Source: Acidimicrobiales bacterium (GTDB taxonomy: Bacteria; Actinomycetota; Acidimicrobiia; Acidimicrobiales; SHLQ01). From it: a stretch of 37,369 bases of DNA. Below are positions 30,216 through 37,369 of the stretch, one piece after another; the stretch's first letter is position 1, and the number at the start of each line of letters is the position of its first letter. The stretch covers positions 1 through 37,369 of the forward strand of contig JAHDDK010000036.1 in NCBI GenBank assembly GCA_020629375.1, in the 5' to 3' direction. Below the pieces are notes generated by a model. The model did not search any database, was not told the origin of the DNA, and worked only from the letters and a program-made list of their open reading frames with translations. The position numbers were made by a program, and so were the translations under genes.

Positions 30216-31748
30216 ATGAGTGACAACATCGGATCACTGCTGAGCCGCCGGGCCTACCGCGAGCCGCACCAGGAAGCCATCGTCGAACCCGCGAGCGGGC
30301 GTCGGTTCACGAACTCCGAGGTCAACGCCCGGTCGAACCGAGTGGCCAACGCGCTCACGGAATCGGGGGTGAAGAAGGGCGACCGCGTCGCGTTGCTCAT
30401 GATGAACAGCGCAGAGTTCATTGAGTCGTTCTTCGCCGCGGGCAAGATCGGAGTCGTCGTGGTGCCGCTGAACTGGCGCCTCGTCCCCGACGAGCTCGAG
30501 TTCATCCTCAGCGACGCCGGCGCATCTGTGATGCTCTTTGGCGCGGACTTCGCCGACACCGCGCTCGAACTGCGTTCGCGAGCAACGACCGACATCGCCA
30601 CCTGGATCCAGCTCGGTGGTCAACCCATCGACGGCGTGGCCGACTTCGACGAATGGACGGCCGCCGCCTCGGACCTCGAGCCCGAGGTACAGGCATCAGG
30701 CGACGATCTCCTGTTCATCATGTACACCTCGGGCACGACGGGCCTGCCGAAGGGTGTGATGCAGACCCACCACAATGTGTTTTGGGCCACGCTCACCATC
30801 GCGTCGACGTCGGACTTCCGGAAGGGCGACACCTTCTTGAACTCGTTGCCGCTGTTCCATGTCGGCGCGCTCGTTCCTGTATTGGTCTGCGTGTACAGCG
30901 CGACCAGCATCGTGTTGTTGCGAGCCTTCGACCCTGTCCAAGCATGGGAACTCATCCGCGACGAGCAGGTAACGACCACCTTGATGGTGCCGGCAATGTT
31001 GCAGTTCATGCTTGGGGTGCACAGCCCGGCCGAGCACGACACCAGCTCGCTTCGATGGTGTCTGAGCGGCGCCGCCCCGGTGCCGGTCTCGCTGATCGAG
31101 GACTATGACGCCCTCGACATCGAGATCCAGCAGATCTACGGCCTCACAGAAGCTGGCGGGCCGGCCTGCCAGATCTCGTCGATCGACGCGGCCGAACACG
31201 TCGGATCGACCGGCAAGGCGTTCTATTTCACTGAGGTACGCGTTGTGCGTCCCGACGGCACAGACTGTGAGCCCGATGAGGCGGGTGAGGTCATCGTTCG
31301 AGGCGAACACGTGATGCCTGGGTACTGGAACCGCCCTGACGCCACCGCTGAAGCGATCCGTGACGGTTGGCTCCACACCGGCGACGTCGCAACCATGGAC
31401 GCCGACGGGTTCATCACCATCGTCGATCGCATCAAGGACATGCTCATCTCCGGTGGCGAGAACGTCTATCCGGCCGAGATCGAGAACGTTCTGTTGAGCC
31501 ACCCCAAGATCGCCGACGCCGGTGTGATCGGTATCCCGTCCGACAGGTGGGGGGAGTCGCCGATGGCCGTAGTTGTGGCCGCTGACGCCTCTGTCACCGC
31601 CGACGAGATCATCGAATTCACCAGCGGCAAGCTCGCCCCGTTCAAGAGCGTCAAGGCGGTCGAGTTCGTCGACGAGCTTCCGCGCAACCCCAGCGGCAAG
31701 ATCCTCAAGCGCGAACTTCGCGAACAGTTCGACACCGCGAGGGGCTGA
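30216..31748 (+). CDS. Acyl-CoA synthetase (AMP-dependent ligase)
   Basis: A 510-aa ANL-superfamily ligase that activates a carboxylic acid to its CoA thioester via an acyl-adenylate. Motifs in order: IMYTSGTTGLPKGV (P-loop), QQIYGLTEAGG, GWLHTGDVATMDADG, IVDRIKDMLISGGENVYP and the C-terminal PRNPSGKILKRELR with its catalytic lysine. Size and motifs fit a medium or branched acyl substrate but do not define it. The ATG follows a leaderless-type promoter. It starts a tight operon with the B12-dependent mutase, so its product is probably the mutase substrate or a precursor. Confidence 0.9.
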   Translation: MSDNIGSLLSRRAYREPHQEAIVEPASGRRFTNSEVNARSNRVANALTESGVKKGDRVALLMMNSAEFIESFFAAGKIGVVVVPLNWRLVPDELEFILSDAGASVMLFGADFADTALELRSRATTDIATWIQLGGQPIDGVADFDEWTAAASDLEPEVQASGDDLLFIMYTSGTTGLPKGVMQTHHNVFWATLTIASTSDFRKGDTFLNSLPLFHVGALVPVLVCVYSATSIVLLRAFDPVQAWELIRDEQVTTTLMVPAMLQFMLGVHSPAEHDTSSLRWCLSGAAPVPVSLIEDYDALDIEIQQIYGLTEAGGPACQISSIDAAEHVGSTGKAFYFTEVRVVRPDGTDCEPDEAGEVIVRGEHVMPGYWNRPDATAEAIRDGWLHTGDVATMDADGFITIVDRIKDMLISGGENVYPAEIENVLLSHPKIADAGVIGIPSDRWGESPMAVVVAADASVTADEIIEFTSGKLAPFKSVKAVEFVDELPRNPSGKILKRELREQFDTARG

Positions 31749-31749
31749 C

Positions 31750-32181
31750 ATGTCCACTCCTCTTCGGGTCCTGGTCACCAAGATCGGTTTCGACGGTCAC
31801 GATCGCGGCTCGCGTCTGGTTGCTGCGTTCTTGCGCGATGCCGGCCACGAGGTGGTCTACACGCCGCCCTGGCAGGAGATCTCCGCAGTCGTCACCCTCG
31901 CCTTGCAAGAAGACGTCGATGTCATCGGAGTCTCGTCGCTCGCGACCGATCACCTGATCGTTCCCGATCTGATGGAGGCGTTGTGCGACGCAGGCCTCGA
32001 TCATGTCGAGGTCATCGTCGGAGGAATCGTTCCCGACAACGAGATCCCGCTACTCACCGACGCCGGCGTCGCCCGGGTGTTCGGCCCCGGTTCCTCTCGT
32101 GAGGACATCGTCGACGGTGTCGAAGAGCTCGGCCGTTCAGCCCAACAACGCAAGCTGTCTCGAGGAGGCTTCGAAGCATGA
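31750..32181 (+). CDS. B12-binding small subunit of acyl-CoA mutase
   Basis: A 143-aa cobalamin-binding domain. The base-off/His-on ligand motif is D15-x-H17-x2-G20 ([12 protein letters not shown]); later [13 protein letters not shown] and [11 protein letters not shown] form the B12 pocket, then [12 protein letters not shown]. It is a stand-alone small subunit like those of isobutyryl-CoA and 2-hydroxyisobutyryl-CoA mutases. It begins 1 nt after the ligase stop and overlaps the large-subunit gene by 4 bp, so the two subunits are made together. Confidence 0.92.
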   Translation: MSTPLRVLVTKIGFDGHDRGSRLVAAFLRDAGHEVVYTPPWQEISAVVTLALQEDVDVIGVSSLATDHLIVPDLMEALCDAGLDHVEVIVGGIVPDNEIPLLTDAGVARVFGPGSSREDIVDGVEELGRSAQQRKLSRGGFEA

Positions 32182-33860
32182 CCGCAGTGGAATCAACCCA
32201 ACTCGCCCTCCCGGGGTTCGACGCCGCGAAGCAGCGTTGGGAGGACGCCTACACCCGCCAGCTCCCGGCTGACTCCGACGTGAAGCGCAACCGGTCCGGC
32301 ATCGAGATCAAGCCGCTGTACGGGCCCGACGACTGGGACGGCACGACGTATCTCGACACCCTCGGCTTCCCCGGCGAAGCCCCGTACACGCGGGGGATCT
32401 ACCCGACGATGTACCGCGGTCGCACCTGGACCCAACGCCAGCTGATCGGCCTCGGCACGCCTGAGGACTACAACGAGCGCATCCGGTTCCTGATCGACAA
32501 CGGCTCGACTGCGATCTCGTTGCTGCCGTGCAACTCGGGATTCCGTGGCCTCGACTGCGACGAGGTGCCGTTCCCGCTGCTCGGCACCTGCGGCACGGTC
32601 GTCAACAGCGTCGATCACATGGATCAGGCACTCGCCGGCGTCGATCTGGCGAGCATCTCGACCGCGATGAACGACCCCACACCGTTCACGCTCCTCGCCT
32701 ACGTGCTCGGTGTGGCGAAGCGACGGGGGGTGCCGTTCGACAAGGTCACCGGCACCTCCAACCAGTCCGACTACATCTCGCACTACGTGGCGAACCACAT
32801 GTTCTATCGACTGTCCCAGCCCGGCTCCCGCCGTCTGCTGGTCGACCATGTCGAGTACTGCCGCGAAGTGGTACCGAACTGGAACCCGGTGTCTGTGGTC
32901 GGCCAGCACATGCAACAGGCCGGCGCCACGCCCGCGGAGACGATGGGCTTCACCCTGTCGACCGCGATCCAGTACGCCGAAGACTGCATGGCCCGGGGCA
33001 TGGATCCCGACGAGATCCTCCCGCGGTTCACCTTCTTCTTCGACGTGTCGATCTCGCTGTTCGAAGAGGTCGCCAAGTTCCGCGCCGGTCGCCGCATCTG
33101 GGCCCGCATCGCCCGCGAGCGACTGGGCGCCAAGGACCCTCGTTCTTGGCGGTTCAAGTTCCACGGGCAGACCAGCGGTGTCGATCTCACGGCCCAGCAG
33201 CCACTCAACAACATCGCCCGGGTCGCGGTACAGGCCGTCGGCGGCATCCTGAGCGGCCTACAGTCGATGCACACCGACGCCTACGACGAGGCGATCACCT
33301 GCCCGACCGAGGAGACCGCACGGATCGCGGTCGCGACGCAGAACATCCTCCGCGAGGAGGCGCATCTCTGCGACGTGATCGACCCGCTCGGTGGCTCGTA
33401 CTACGTCGAGGCGCTCACCGATCAGATGGAGGAGGAGATCCTCGCGGTCATGGCGACGGTCGATGCGGCAGGTGGCATGTACGAGGCCGTCGGCTCCGGT
33501 CTGGTGCAGCGAATGATCGGCCAGTCCGCTCTCGCCGCCCAGAACCGCATCGATCGGGGCGAGGAGAAGATCGTCGGCGTCAACTGCTTCCAGACCGACG
33601 ACGACGGCGTCCCACCCCCGCCTATGCGCCCGGACGCCGACGCGATGCGAAAGCACGTCCACGACTTCATTGTCTTCAAAGAAGCGCGCAGCCAAGCGGA
33701 CGTCGACCGCGCCCTCGGCCAACTCCGTCGCGCCGCACAAGGCGACACCAACGTCTTCGAACAGGTCGTCGAGGCGGCACTCGTCGGCGTCACCCACGGC
33801 GAGATTGTGGCAGCCCTACGGGACGAGCTCGGCTTCGGAGATCCCCTGGTGGTTGCGTGA
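32178..33860 (+). CDS. B12-dependent acyl-CoA mutase, large subunit, divergent type
   Basis: A 560-aa TIM-barrel subunit of the methylmalonyl-CoA mutase family, catalysing radical carbon-skeleton rearrangement. Family marks include the [20 protein letters not shown] start of the barrel, [20 protein letters not shown] with the active-site His, and the C-terminal NCFQTDDDG. The usual FDLPT...YDSD segment reads [15 protein letters not shown], and the Arg that binds the methylmalonyl carboxylate appears as Asn ([13 protein letters not shown]), so it is not a methylmalonyl-CoA mutase. The residue next to the corrin (RQLIGLGT) is Leu where others have Tyr, Phe or Ile. Substrate unknown. Overlaps both neighbours by 4 bp. 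Confidence 0.88.
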   Translation: MTAVESTQLALPGFDAAKQRWEDAYTRQLPADSDVKRNRSGIEIKPLYGPDDWDGTTYLDTLGFPGEAPYTRGIYPTMYRGRTWTQRQLIGLGTPEDYNERIRFLIDNGSTAISLLPCNSGFRGLDCDEVPFPLLGTCGTVVNSVDHMDQALAGVDLASISTAMNDPTPFTLLAYVLGVAKRRGVPFDKVTGTSNQSDYISHYVANHMFYRLSQPGSRRLLVDHVEYCREVVPNWNPVSVVGQHMQQAGATPAETMGFTLSTAIQYAEDCMARGMDPDEILPRFTFFFDVSISLFEEVAKFRAGRRIWARIARERLGAKDPRSWRFKFHGQTSGVDLTAQQPLNNIARVAVQAVGGILSGLQSMHTDAYDEAITCPTEETARIAVATQNILREEAHLCDVIDPLGGSYYVEALTDQMEEEILAVMATVDAAGGMYEAVGSGLVQRMIGQSALAAQNRIDRGEEKIVGVNCFQTDDDGVPPPPMRPDADAMRKHVHDFIVFKEARSQADVDRALGQLRRAAQGDTNVFEQVVEAALVGVTHGEIVAALRDELGFGDPLVVA

Positions 33861-34834
33861 CCGTCGTCGGCGACGATGACACTGCGAGCACCGCTTCCCC
33901 AGGTGACTCGCTGTTCGACCGTCTCAGGCGCGGCGACGCCGCCGCGGTTGCACGAGCACTCAGTGCCATCGAGACAGGCGGCCCTCAAGCCGACGTGGTC
34001 CGAGGCCGGCTCCAGTCGCTCGACGGTGCCGCCCGTGTCGTTGGCTTCTCCGGGCCACCCGGCGTCGGCAAGTCAACGCTGGTCAACGCATACATCGACG
34101 AACTTCGTTCCCAGGCACGATCGGTAGCCGTCCTCGCTGTCGACCCGTCCAGCCCAGTCACCGGCGGGGCTGTTCTTGGGGACCGAACCCGCATGGGAAA
34201 CCACACCAGCGACCCCGGGGTGTTCATCCGCTCCGTTGCATCACGCGGTCATCTTGGCGGGCTGGCGCTCTCGATTCCGTCAATGCTCGATGTGCTCGAC
34301 GCTGCAGGGTTCGACGACATCGTGCTCGAGGCGGTTGGTGCCGGGCAGTCCGAGGTCGAGATCAGCCACTTCGCAGACACCACCGTCATCTTGAGCGCCC
34401 CCGGGCTCGGCGACGACGTCCAGGCAATCAAGGCCGGCATCCTCGAAGTCGCCGACGTCCTCGTGGTCAACAAAGCCGACCTTCCTGGGGCGGACGAGAC
34501 TCGACGACATCTCGAAGCAATGCTCGAGCTACGAGACACCGTCACCTCACCCCCAGTGCTGCCCGTGGTCGCGCTCCACGGCAACGGCATCGGGGCGATG
34601 ACGCAGGCAATCGACCAAAACCACGCCGCCCAGGACGCTAGCTGCGGTCCCCAACGAAGGGCCTCCGAAGCGTTGCGTCAAGCCGCGATCGCCGAACTCA
34701 CCCGCCGCATCGCAGCCGACCCCGAACTCGACCGTCTCGGGGCAGCGATCCACCGAGGCGACATCAACCTTGCCGACGCGGTCGGCGCGCTCATCAACCG
34801 AGCGGCCAGCCCTGATGAGAGGAATCAACCGTGA
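33857..34834 (+). CDS. MeaB/ArgK-type G-protein chaperone
   Basis: A 325-aa GTPase that protects and reloads B12-dependent acyl-CoA mutases. [20 protein letters not shown] is the P-loop, [19 protein letters not shown] the switch region, [17 protein letters not shown] the Walker B area and [12 protein letters not shown] the guanine-specificity motif. The GTG at 33857 overlaps the mutase stop (GTGA); the frame is open far upstream but that part only shadows the mutase gene. Its place directly after the mutase supports a dedicated chaperone, as MeaH for 2-hydroxyisobutyryl-CoA mutase. Confidence 0.9.
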   Translation: MTVVGDDDTASTASPGDSLFDRLRRGDAAAVARALSAIETGGPQADVVRGRLQSLDGAARVVGFSGPPGVGKSTLVNAYIDELRSQARSVAVLAVDPSSPVTGGAVLGDRTRMGNHTSDPGVFIRSVASRGHLGGLALSIPSMLDVLDAAGFDDIVLEAVGAGQSEVEISHFADTTVILSAPGLGDDVQAIKAGILEVADVLVVNKADLPGADETRRHLEAMLELRDTVTSPPVLPVVALHGNGIGAMTQAIDQNHAAQDASCGPQRRASEALRQAAIAELTRRIAADPELDRLGAAIHRGDINLADAVGALINRAASPDERNQP

Positions 34835-36027
34835 ACGACACCATGCCCGAGATCGTCCTGTGTGGCGGGAAGCGAACACCATTCGGCGACTTCGGCAAGT
34901 CCCTCAAAGACATCACCGGCACCGACCTCGGCATTCACGCCGCCCGGGCGACCCTCGGCGCTGAGGGCCTCGACGCCAGCCAGGTCGACCACCTGGTGTG
35001 TGGCAACGTCATGCCCGTCGACCAGGGCGGCTACTTCTCCAGCCGCGTGATCGCTCTGGGCGCCGGGATGTCCGAGGAATCCAGCGCACTGAACGTGTCA
35101 CGCGCATGCGGCTCGGGCACCCAGGCAATCGTGAGCGCGGCCCAGCAGATCATCACCGGTCACTCCTCCATCGCCCTCGCAGGAGGATACGAGAACGCAT
35201 CACGCGCCCCCTACGCGCTGACCGGCGCTCGGTGGGGCATGAAACGCGGCGCCGGCGACATCGTGGACACCATCGACTACGGCTACCGCGACCCGTTCGA
35301 TCTCTCACTCATGGGAGAGACCGCCGAAAATCTCACCGACGACTTCGGCTACGAACGAACCGACATGGACGAGTACGCACTTGTAAGCCAACAACGGGCC
35401 GACGCAGCCATCAAGAGCGGATTCCTCGAAGAACAGATCGCCCCCATCGACGTGCCAGCCGGGCGAGGCGAAACCCGCTGCTTCGACGTCGATGAGTTCC
35501 CGCGTCGGTCGACAACCATGGAATCCCTCGCCGGGCTCCGTCCCGCCTTTCGCACTGGCGGCCGGGTCACCGCAGGAAACTCCAGCGGCCTCACCGACGG
35601 CGCCGCATTCGTCATCGTTGCCGAACGAAGCGCCGCTACCGAAGCCGGGCTCACCCCAAGGGCTCGGATCGTCGACTGGGAGGTGGTCGGCGTCCCGCCC
35701 CGCATCATGGGATGCGGCCCAGTTCCGGCCATCGCTCGGTTGCTCGAACGTCGCAAACTGACAGTCCGCGACATCGGCTACTACGAGATCAACGAGGCGT
35801 TCGCTGTCGTAAACCTTCACGCCGAGCGAGAGCTCGGCATCGATCGGAACGACTGCAACCTCTACGGCGGCGGGATCTCCATCGGCCACCCTCCGGGCGC
35901 CACAGGCGTGCGAATGTCCTTGACGGCGATGCGTCACATGGAGATGACCGGCCACGAAACCGCAATCGTGTCGATGTGCCTCGGCGCTGGTCAGGGCATG
36001 GCACTCATGCTCGAGCTGCTCGGCTGA
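34831..36027 (+). CDS. Thiolase (acetyl-CoA acetyltransferase family)
   Basis: A 398-aa thiolase. The nucleophilic Cys is in NVSRACGSGTQAI (about residue 92), the NEAF motif in YEINEAFAVVNLH, the catalytic His in GGISIGHPPGATG and the second Cys in MCLGAGQGMAL. All are present. It would cleave a 3-ketoacyl-CoA with CoA, releasing acetyl- or propionyl-CoA. The GTG overlaps the MeaB stop by 4 bp. No hydroxyacyl-CoA dehydrogenase is in the window, so a step between mutase and thiolase is either encoded elsewhere or done by another gene here. Confidence 0.92.
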   Translation: MNDTMPEIVLCGGKRTPFGDFGKSLKDITGTDLGIHAARATLGAEGLDASQVDHLVCGNVMPVDQGGYFSSRVIALGAGMSEESSALNVSRACGSGTQAIVSAAQQIITGHSSIALAGGYENASRAPYALTGARWGMKRGAGDIVDTIDYGYRDPFDLSLMGETAENLTDDFGYERTDMDEYALVSQQRADAAIKSGFLEEQIAPIDVPAGRGETRCFDVDEFPRRSTTMESLAGLRPAFRTGGRVTAGNSSGLTDGAAFVIVAERSAATEAGLTPRARIVDWEVVGVPPRIMGCGPVPAIARLLERRKLTVRDIGYYEINEAFAVVNLHAERELGIDRNDCNLYGGGISIGHPPGATGVRMSLTAMRHMEMTGHETAIVSMCLGAGQGMALMLELLG

Positions 36028-36119
36028 GGGCTGAGTCGCCGGCCGCGAACCCAACTCGCATCACTCTTCCACCGTGCCAAACGTGCCACGCTGGGCTGAA
36101 GTCGTCCACGGAGGGCCGA

Positions 36120-36677
36120 GTGGTTCGAGACACACGAGAGAACAACCGAAGCCAAGCGCTCCTCGACGCAGCTGCAGCTCTCTTCGCCACCCAGGGCTAC
36201 GCAGCAACAACAGTGCGCGACATCACCGCAGCAGCGGGTATGGCCTCAGGTTCGGCCCACTACCACTTCCGAACCAAGGCCGATTTGCTCCTGGCCGTGT
36301 ACCGACACGGAGTCGCAGCCGTGGCCACACGAGTCGACGCACGACTCGCAGAAGCACCGGCGCATCCCCGGGACCGAATCGAGGCAGCCCTTGTCGGCCA
36401 CGTAGAAGCCGTCCTCGACCCCTCCCCTTACGCCCGGGTGATCGTCAGCGTGCTCCCAGCAAACGTGCCCGAACTCGCAGACGAGCTCCGCGCAGAACGC
36501 GAACACTACGAAGACCGCTGGCGAACCTTGATCGAAGACCTCGAGCCGCCGATGAACCAGTCGCTTCTGCGCCAGTTCCTGCTCGGAGCAGCCAACTCAA
36601 CCCAACTCTGGTTCAGTGATGGCGGGCTCACCCCCCAGGAGATCGGCCAAGGGCTCGCCCGACTCCTCCCCGATTAA
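36120..36677 (+). CDS. TetR-family regulator (acyl-CoA operon)
   Basis: A 185-aa repressor. The HTH is ALLDAAAALFATQGYAATTV, RDITAAAGMASGSAHYHFRT then KADLLLAVYRHG; the C-terminal helices form the ligand domain. GGAGGG lies a few nt before the GTG at 36120; the open frame upstream is not coding. It is 92 bp after the thiolase and on the same strand, probably the last gene of the operon. It is a good candidate to bind the ACAAGCGCTTGT palindrome in front of the ligase gene, with an acyl-CoA as inducer. Confidence 0.85.
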   Translation: MVRDTRENNRSQALLDAAAALFATQGYAATTVRDITAAAGMASGSAHYHFRTKADLLLAVYRHGVAAVATRVDARLAEAPAHPRDRIEAALVGHVEAVLDPSPYARVIVSVLPANVPELADELRAEREHYEDRWRTLIEDLEPPMNQSLLRQFLLGAANSTQLWFSDGGLTPQEIGQGLARLLPD

Positions 36678-37231
36678 GTCCACGCTCCACAACGCAGCCA
36701 CGACGAACGTTCTCAGCTCTCGGCCGCACGGAGGGTCGGTAGTGGTACCGGAGACGCAAATCCACTCCTCAACCCACGGCACGTGAACGCTTGGTTGGGC
36801 GTGTCCTCGGCACCACTCAGCACCACAACTCAGATGTCACCCCAACCGCGGCAGACCCTTGTCGCGTTCTTCGAGCGCTTCTCGACGTCGCAGACTGTCG
36901 AAGGCTGACACCGAAAGCGGTGAGAGCTGAGGCCGACCCATCGAATCCAGACGATTGCGGGAAGGCCGCCGAGATCGAGGCTCGAAGGACGACCGCGAAA
37001 CGGACCACCGAACCCGCGCATTTGCAAGACACTTGCAACCGCGACACCCCTAGCCGCCGCACCCCCGCTGACCAGGGAGAACGCCGACCGCGGAAAAGGA
37101 CGTGGGATCTTGACCCCCACACCCAACGAGATCGACAAAACCCCTGGTCAGAGCGCTCTCAACCGCTCGACCAGCGAGACCCTGCGTCCAACACCCCGGG
37201 AGCCGCAACGCTCTGACCAGGGAAAACACAA
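36678..37231. other. Non-coding stretch before repeat B, with long inverted repeat
   Basis: No gene is seen. It contains TTGCAAGACACTTGCAAC (37022-37039) then GACACCCCT, like the motif after repeat A. It also has a perfect 14-bp inverted repeat, CCCTGGTCAGAGCG (37142-37155) and CGCTCTGACCAGGG (37209-37222). On the minus strand the latter would fold downstream of the tRNA-3'-end copy and end in GGTTTTGTC, a terminator-like layout. Confidence 0.5.
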
Positions 37232-37366
37232 TGGTGTCGGAGGGGGGACTTGAACAAACCTCCCTCGCCCGGCACCCAGCGTCGTCCTGCGGCAACCAGC
37301 GGCGTTGAGCGGCATCCAGCGACCCGGCAATCCGCTCGATACCGCCTCCTACCGCTCCAGGACGCC
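37232..37366. repeat. 135-bp direct repeat B: tRNA-3'-end copy plus three 20-bp iterons
   Basis: Second copy of the unit at 23806-23940. The first 32 bp are identical, including the minus-strand tRNA 3' end with CCA (37232-37255). The GGCAHCCAGC boxes start at 37271, 37291 and 37311, again at 20-bp steps. The window ends 3 bp after the unit, so any tRNA body or further element lies outside. Confidence 0.75.
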
Positions 37367-37369
37367 AGA

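Noticed and set aside
30696..31781. 361-codon minus-strand frame opposite the acyl-CoA ligase
   Set aside because: Shadow frame; ligase motifs cover the same region on the plus strand.
32193..33164. 323-codon minus-strand frame opposite the mutase
   Set aside because: Antisense shadow in GC-rich DNA; the plus-strand mutase has clear motifs along its whole length.
32178..33860. Methylmalonyl-CoA mutase for propionate metabolism
   Set aside because: The carboxylate-binding Arg and the FDLPT/YDSD segment are absent, and the small subunit is a separate gene in a catabolic operon.

Overview
The window is GC-rich DNA, uses many GTG and TTG starts, and repeatedly shows a TANNNT-type -10 element placed about 6 nt before the start codon, as expected for leaderless transcripts. 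This points to an actinobacterium. An Acidimicrobiia (Ilumatobacter-like) host is a guess from gene content, not proven. No rRNA and no complete tRNA gene is present.

Layout. (1) 1-6103, core-type genes: a frameshifted alkyltransferase-like DNA repair gene cut by the left edge, a GNAT acetyltransferase, a methyltransferase, a GntR regulator, and a translationally coupled siroheme operon (precorrin-2 dehydrogenase, SUMT, siroheme [4Fe-4S] nitrite/sulfite reductase). (2) 6104-9320: a DUF1996 gene remnant with a strong hairpin after it, a hipBA-type toxin-antitoxin pair and an SRPBCC protein. (3) 9490-23940, an accessory region built of modules that end in copies of a tRNA 3' end (probably tRNA-Leu, minus strand) and share a 33-bp repeat. 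It holds two paralogous HTH/nucleotidyltransferase operons (one with the toxin catalytic core deleted), a HEAT-barstar fusion, a HEPN protein with a truncated partner, an IS110 element sitting inside one tRNA-3'-end copy, an HNH endonuclease, a large helical protein, an excisionase/integrase pair and an unusual two-component pair (membrane-anchored receiver plus soluble Cys-rich kinase). (4) 23941-37231, a 13-kb catabolic block between two roughly 135-bp direct repeats: a CDF-type transporter with its TetR, then two Rieske oxygenases, an MDR oxidoreductase and a flavin/F420-type protein, followed by a coupled operon of acyl-CoA ligase, B12-binding subunit, divergent acyl-CoA mutase, MeaB-type G protein, thiolase and a second TetR.

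How it fits together. The siroheme operon makes the cofactor for the reductase at its end. The catabolic block looks like oxygenase attack on a substrate, CoA activation, B12-dependent carbon-skeleton rearrangement with a G-protein chaperone, and thiolytic cleavage. The gene set resembles 2-hydroxyisobutyryl-CoA/tert-alkyl pathways, but the mutase active-site region is atypical, so the substrate is unknown. The accessory region looks like a tRNA-anchored stack of integrative elements carrying toxin-antitoxin and probable defence cargo. The clearest unusual signal is the IS110 element: its non-coding end contains short matches to both its own ends and its insertion target, arranged as expected for a bridge RNA.
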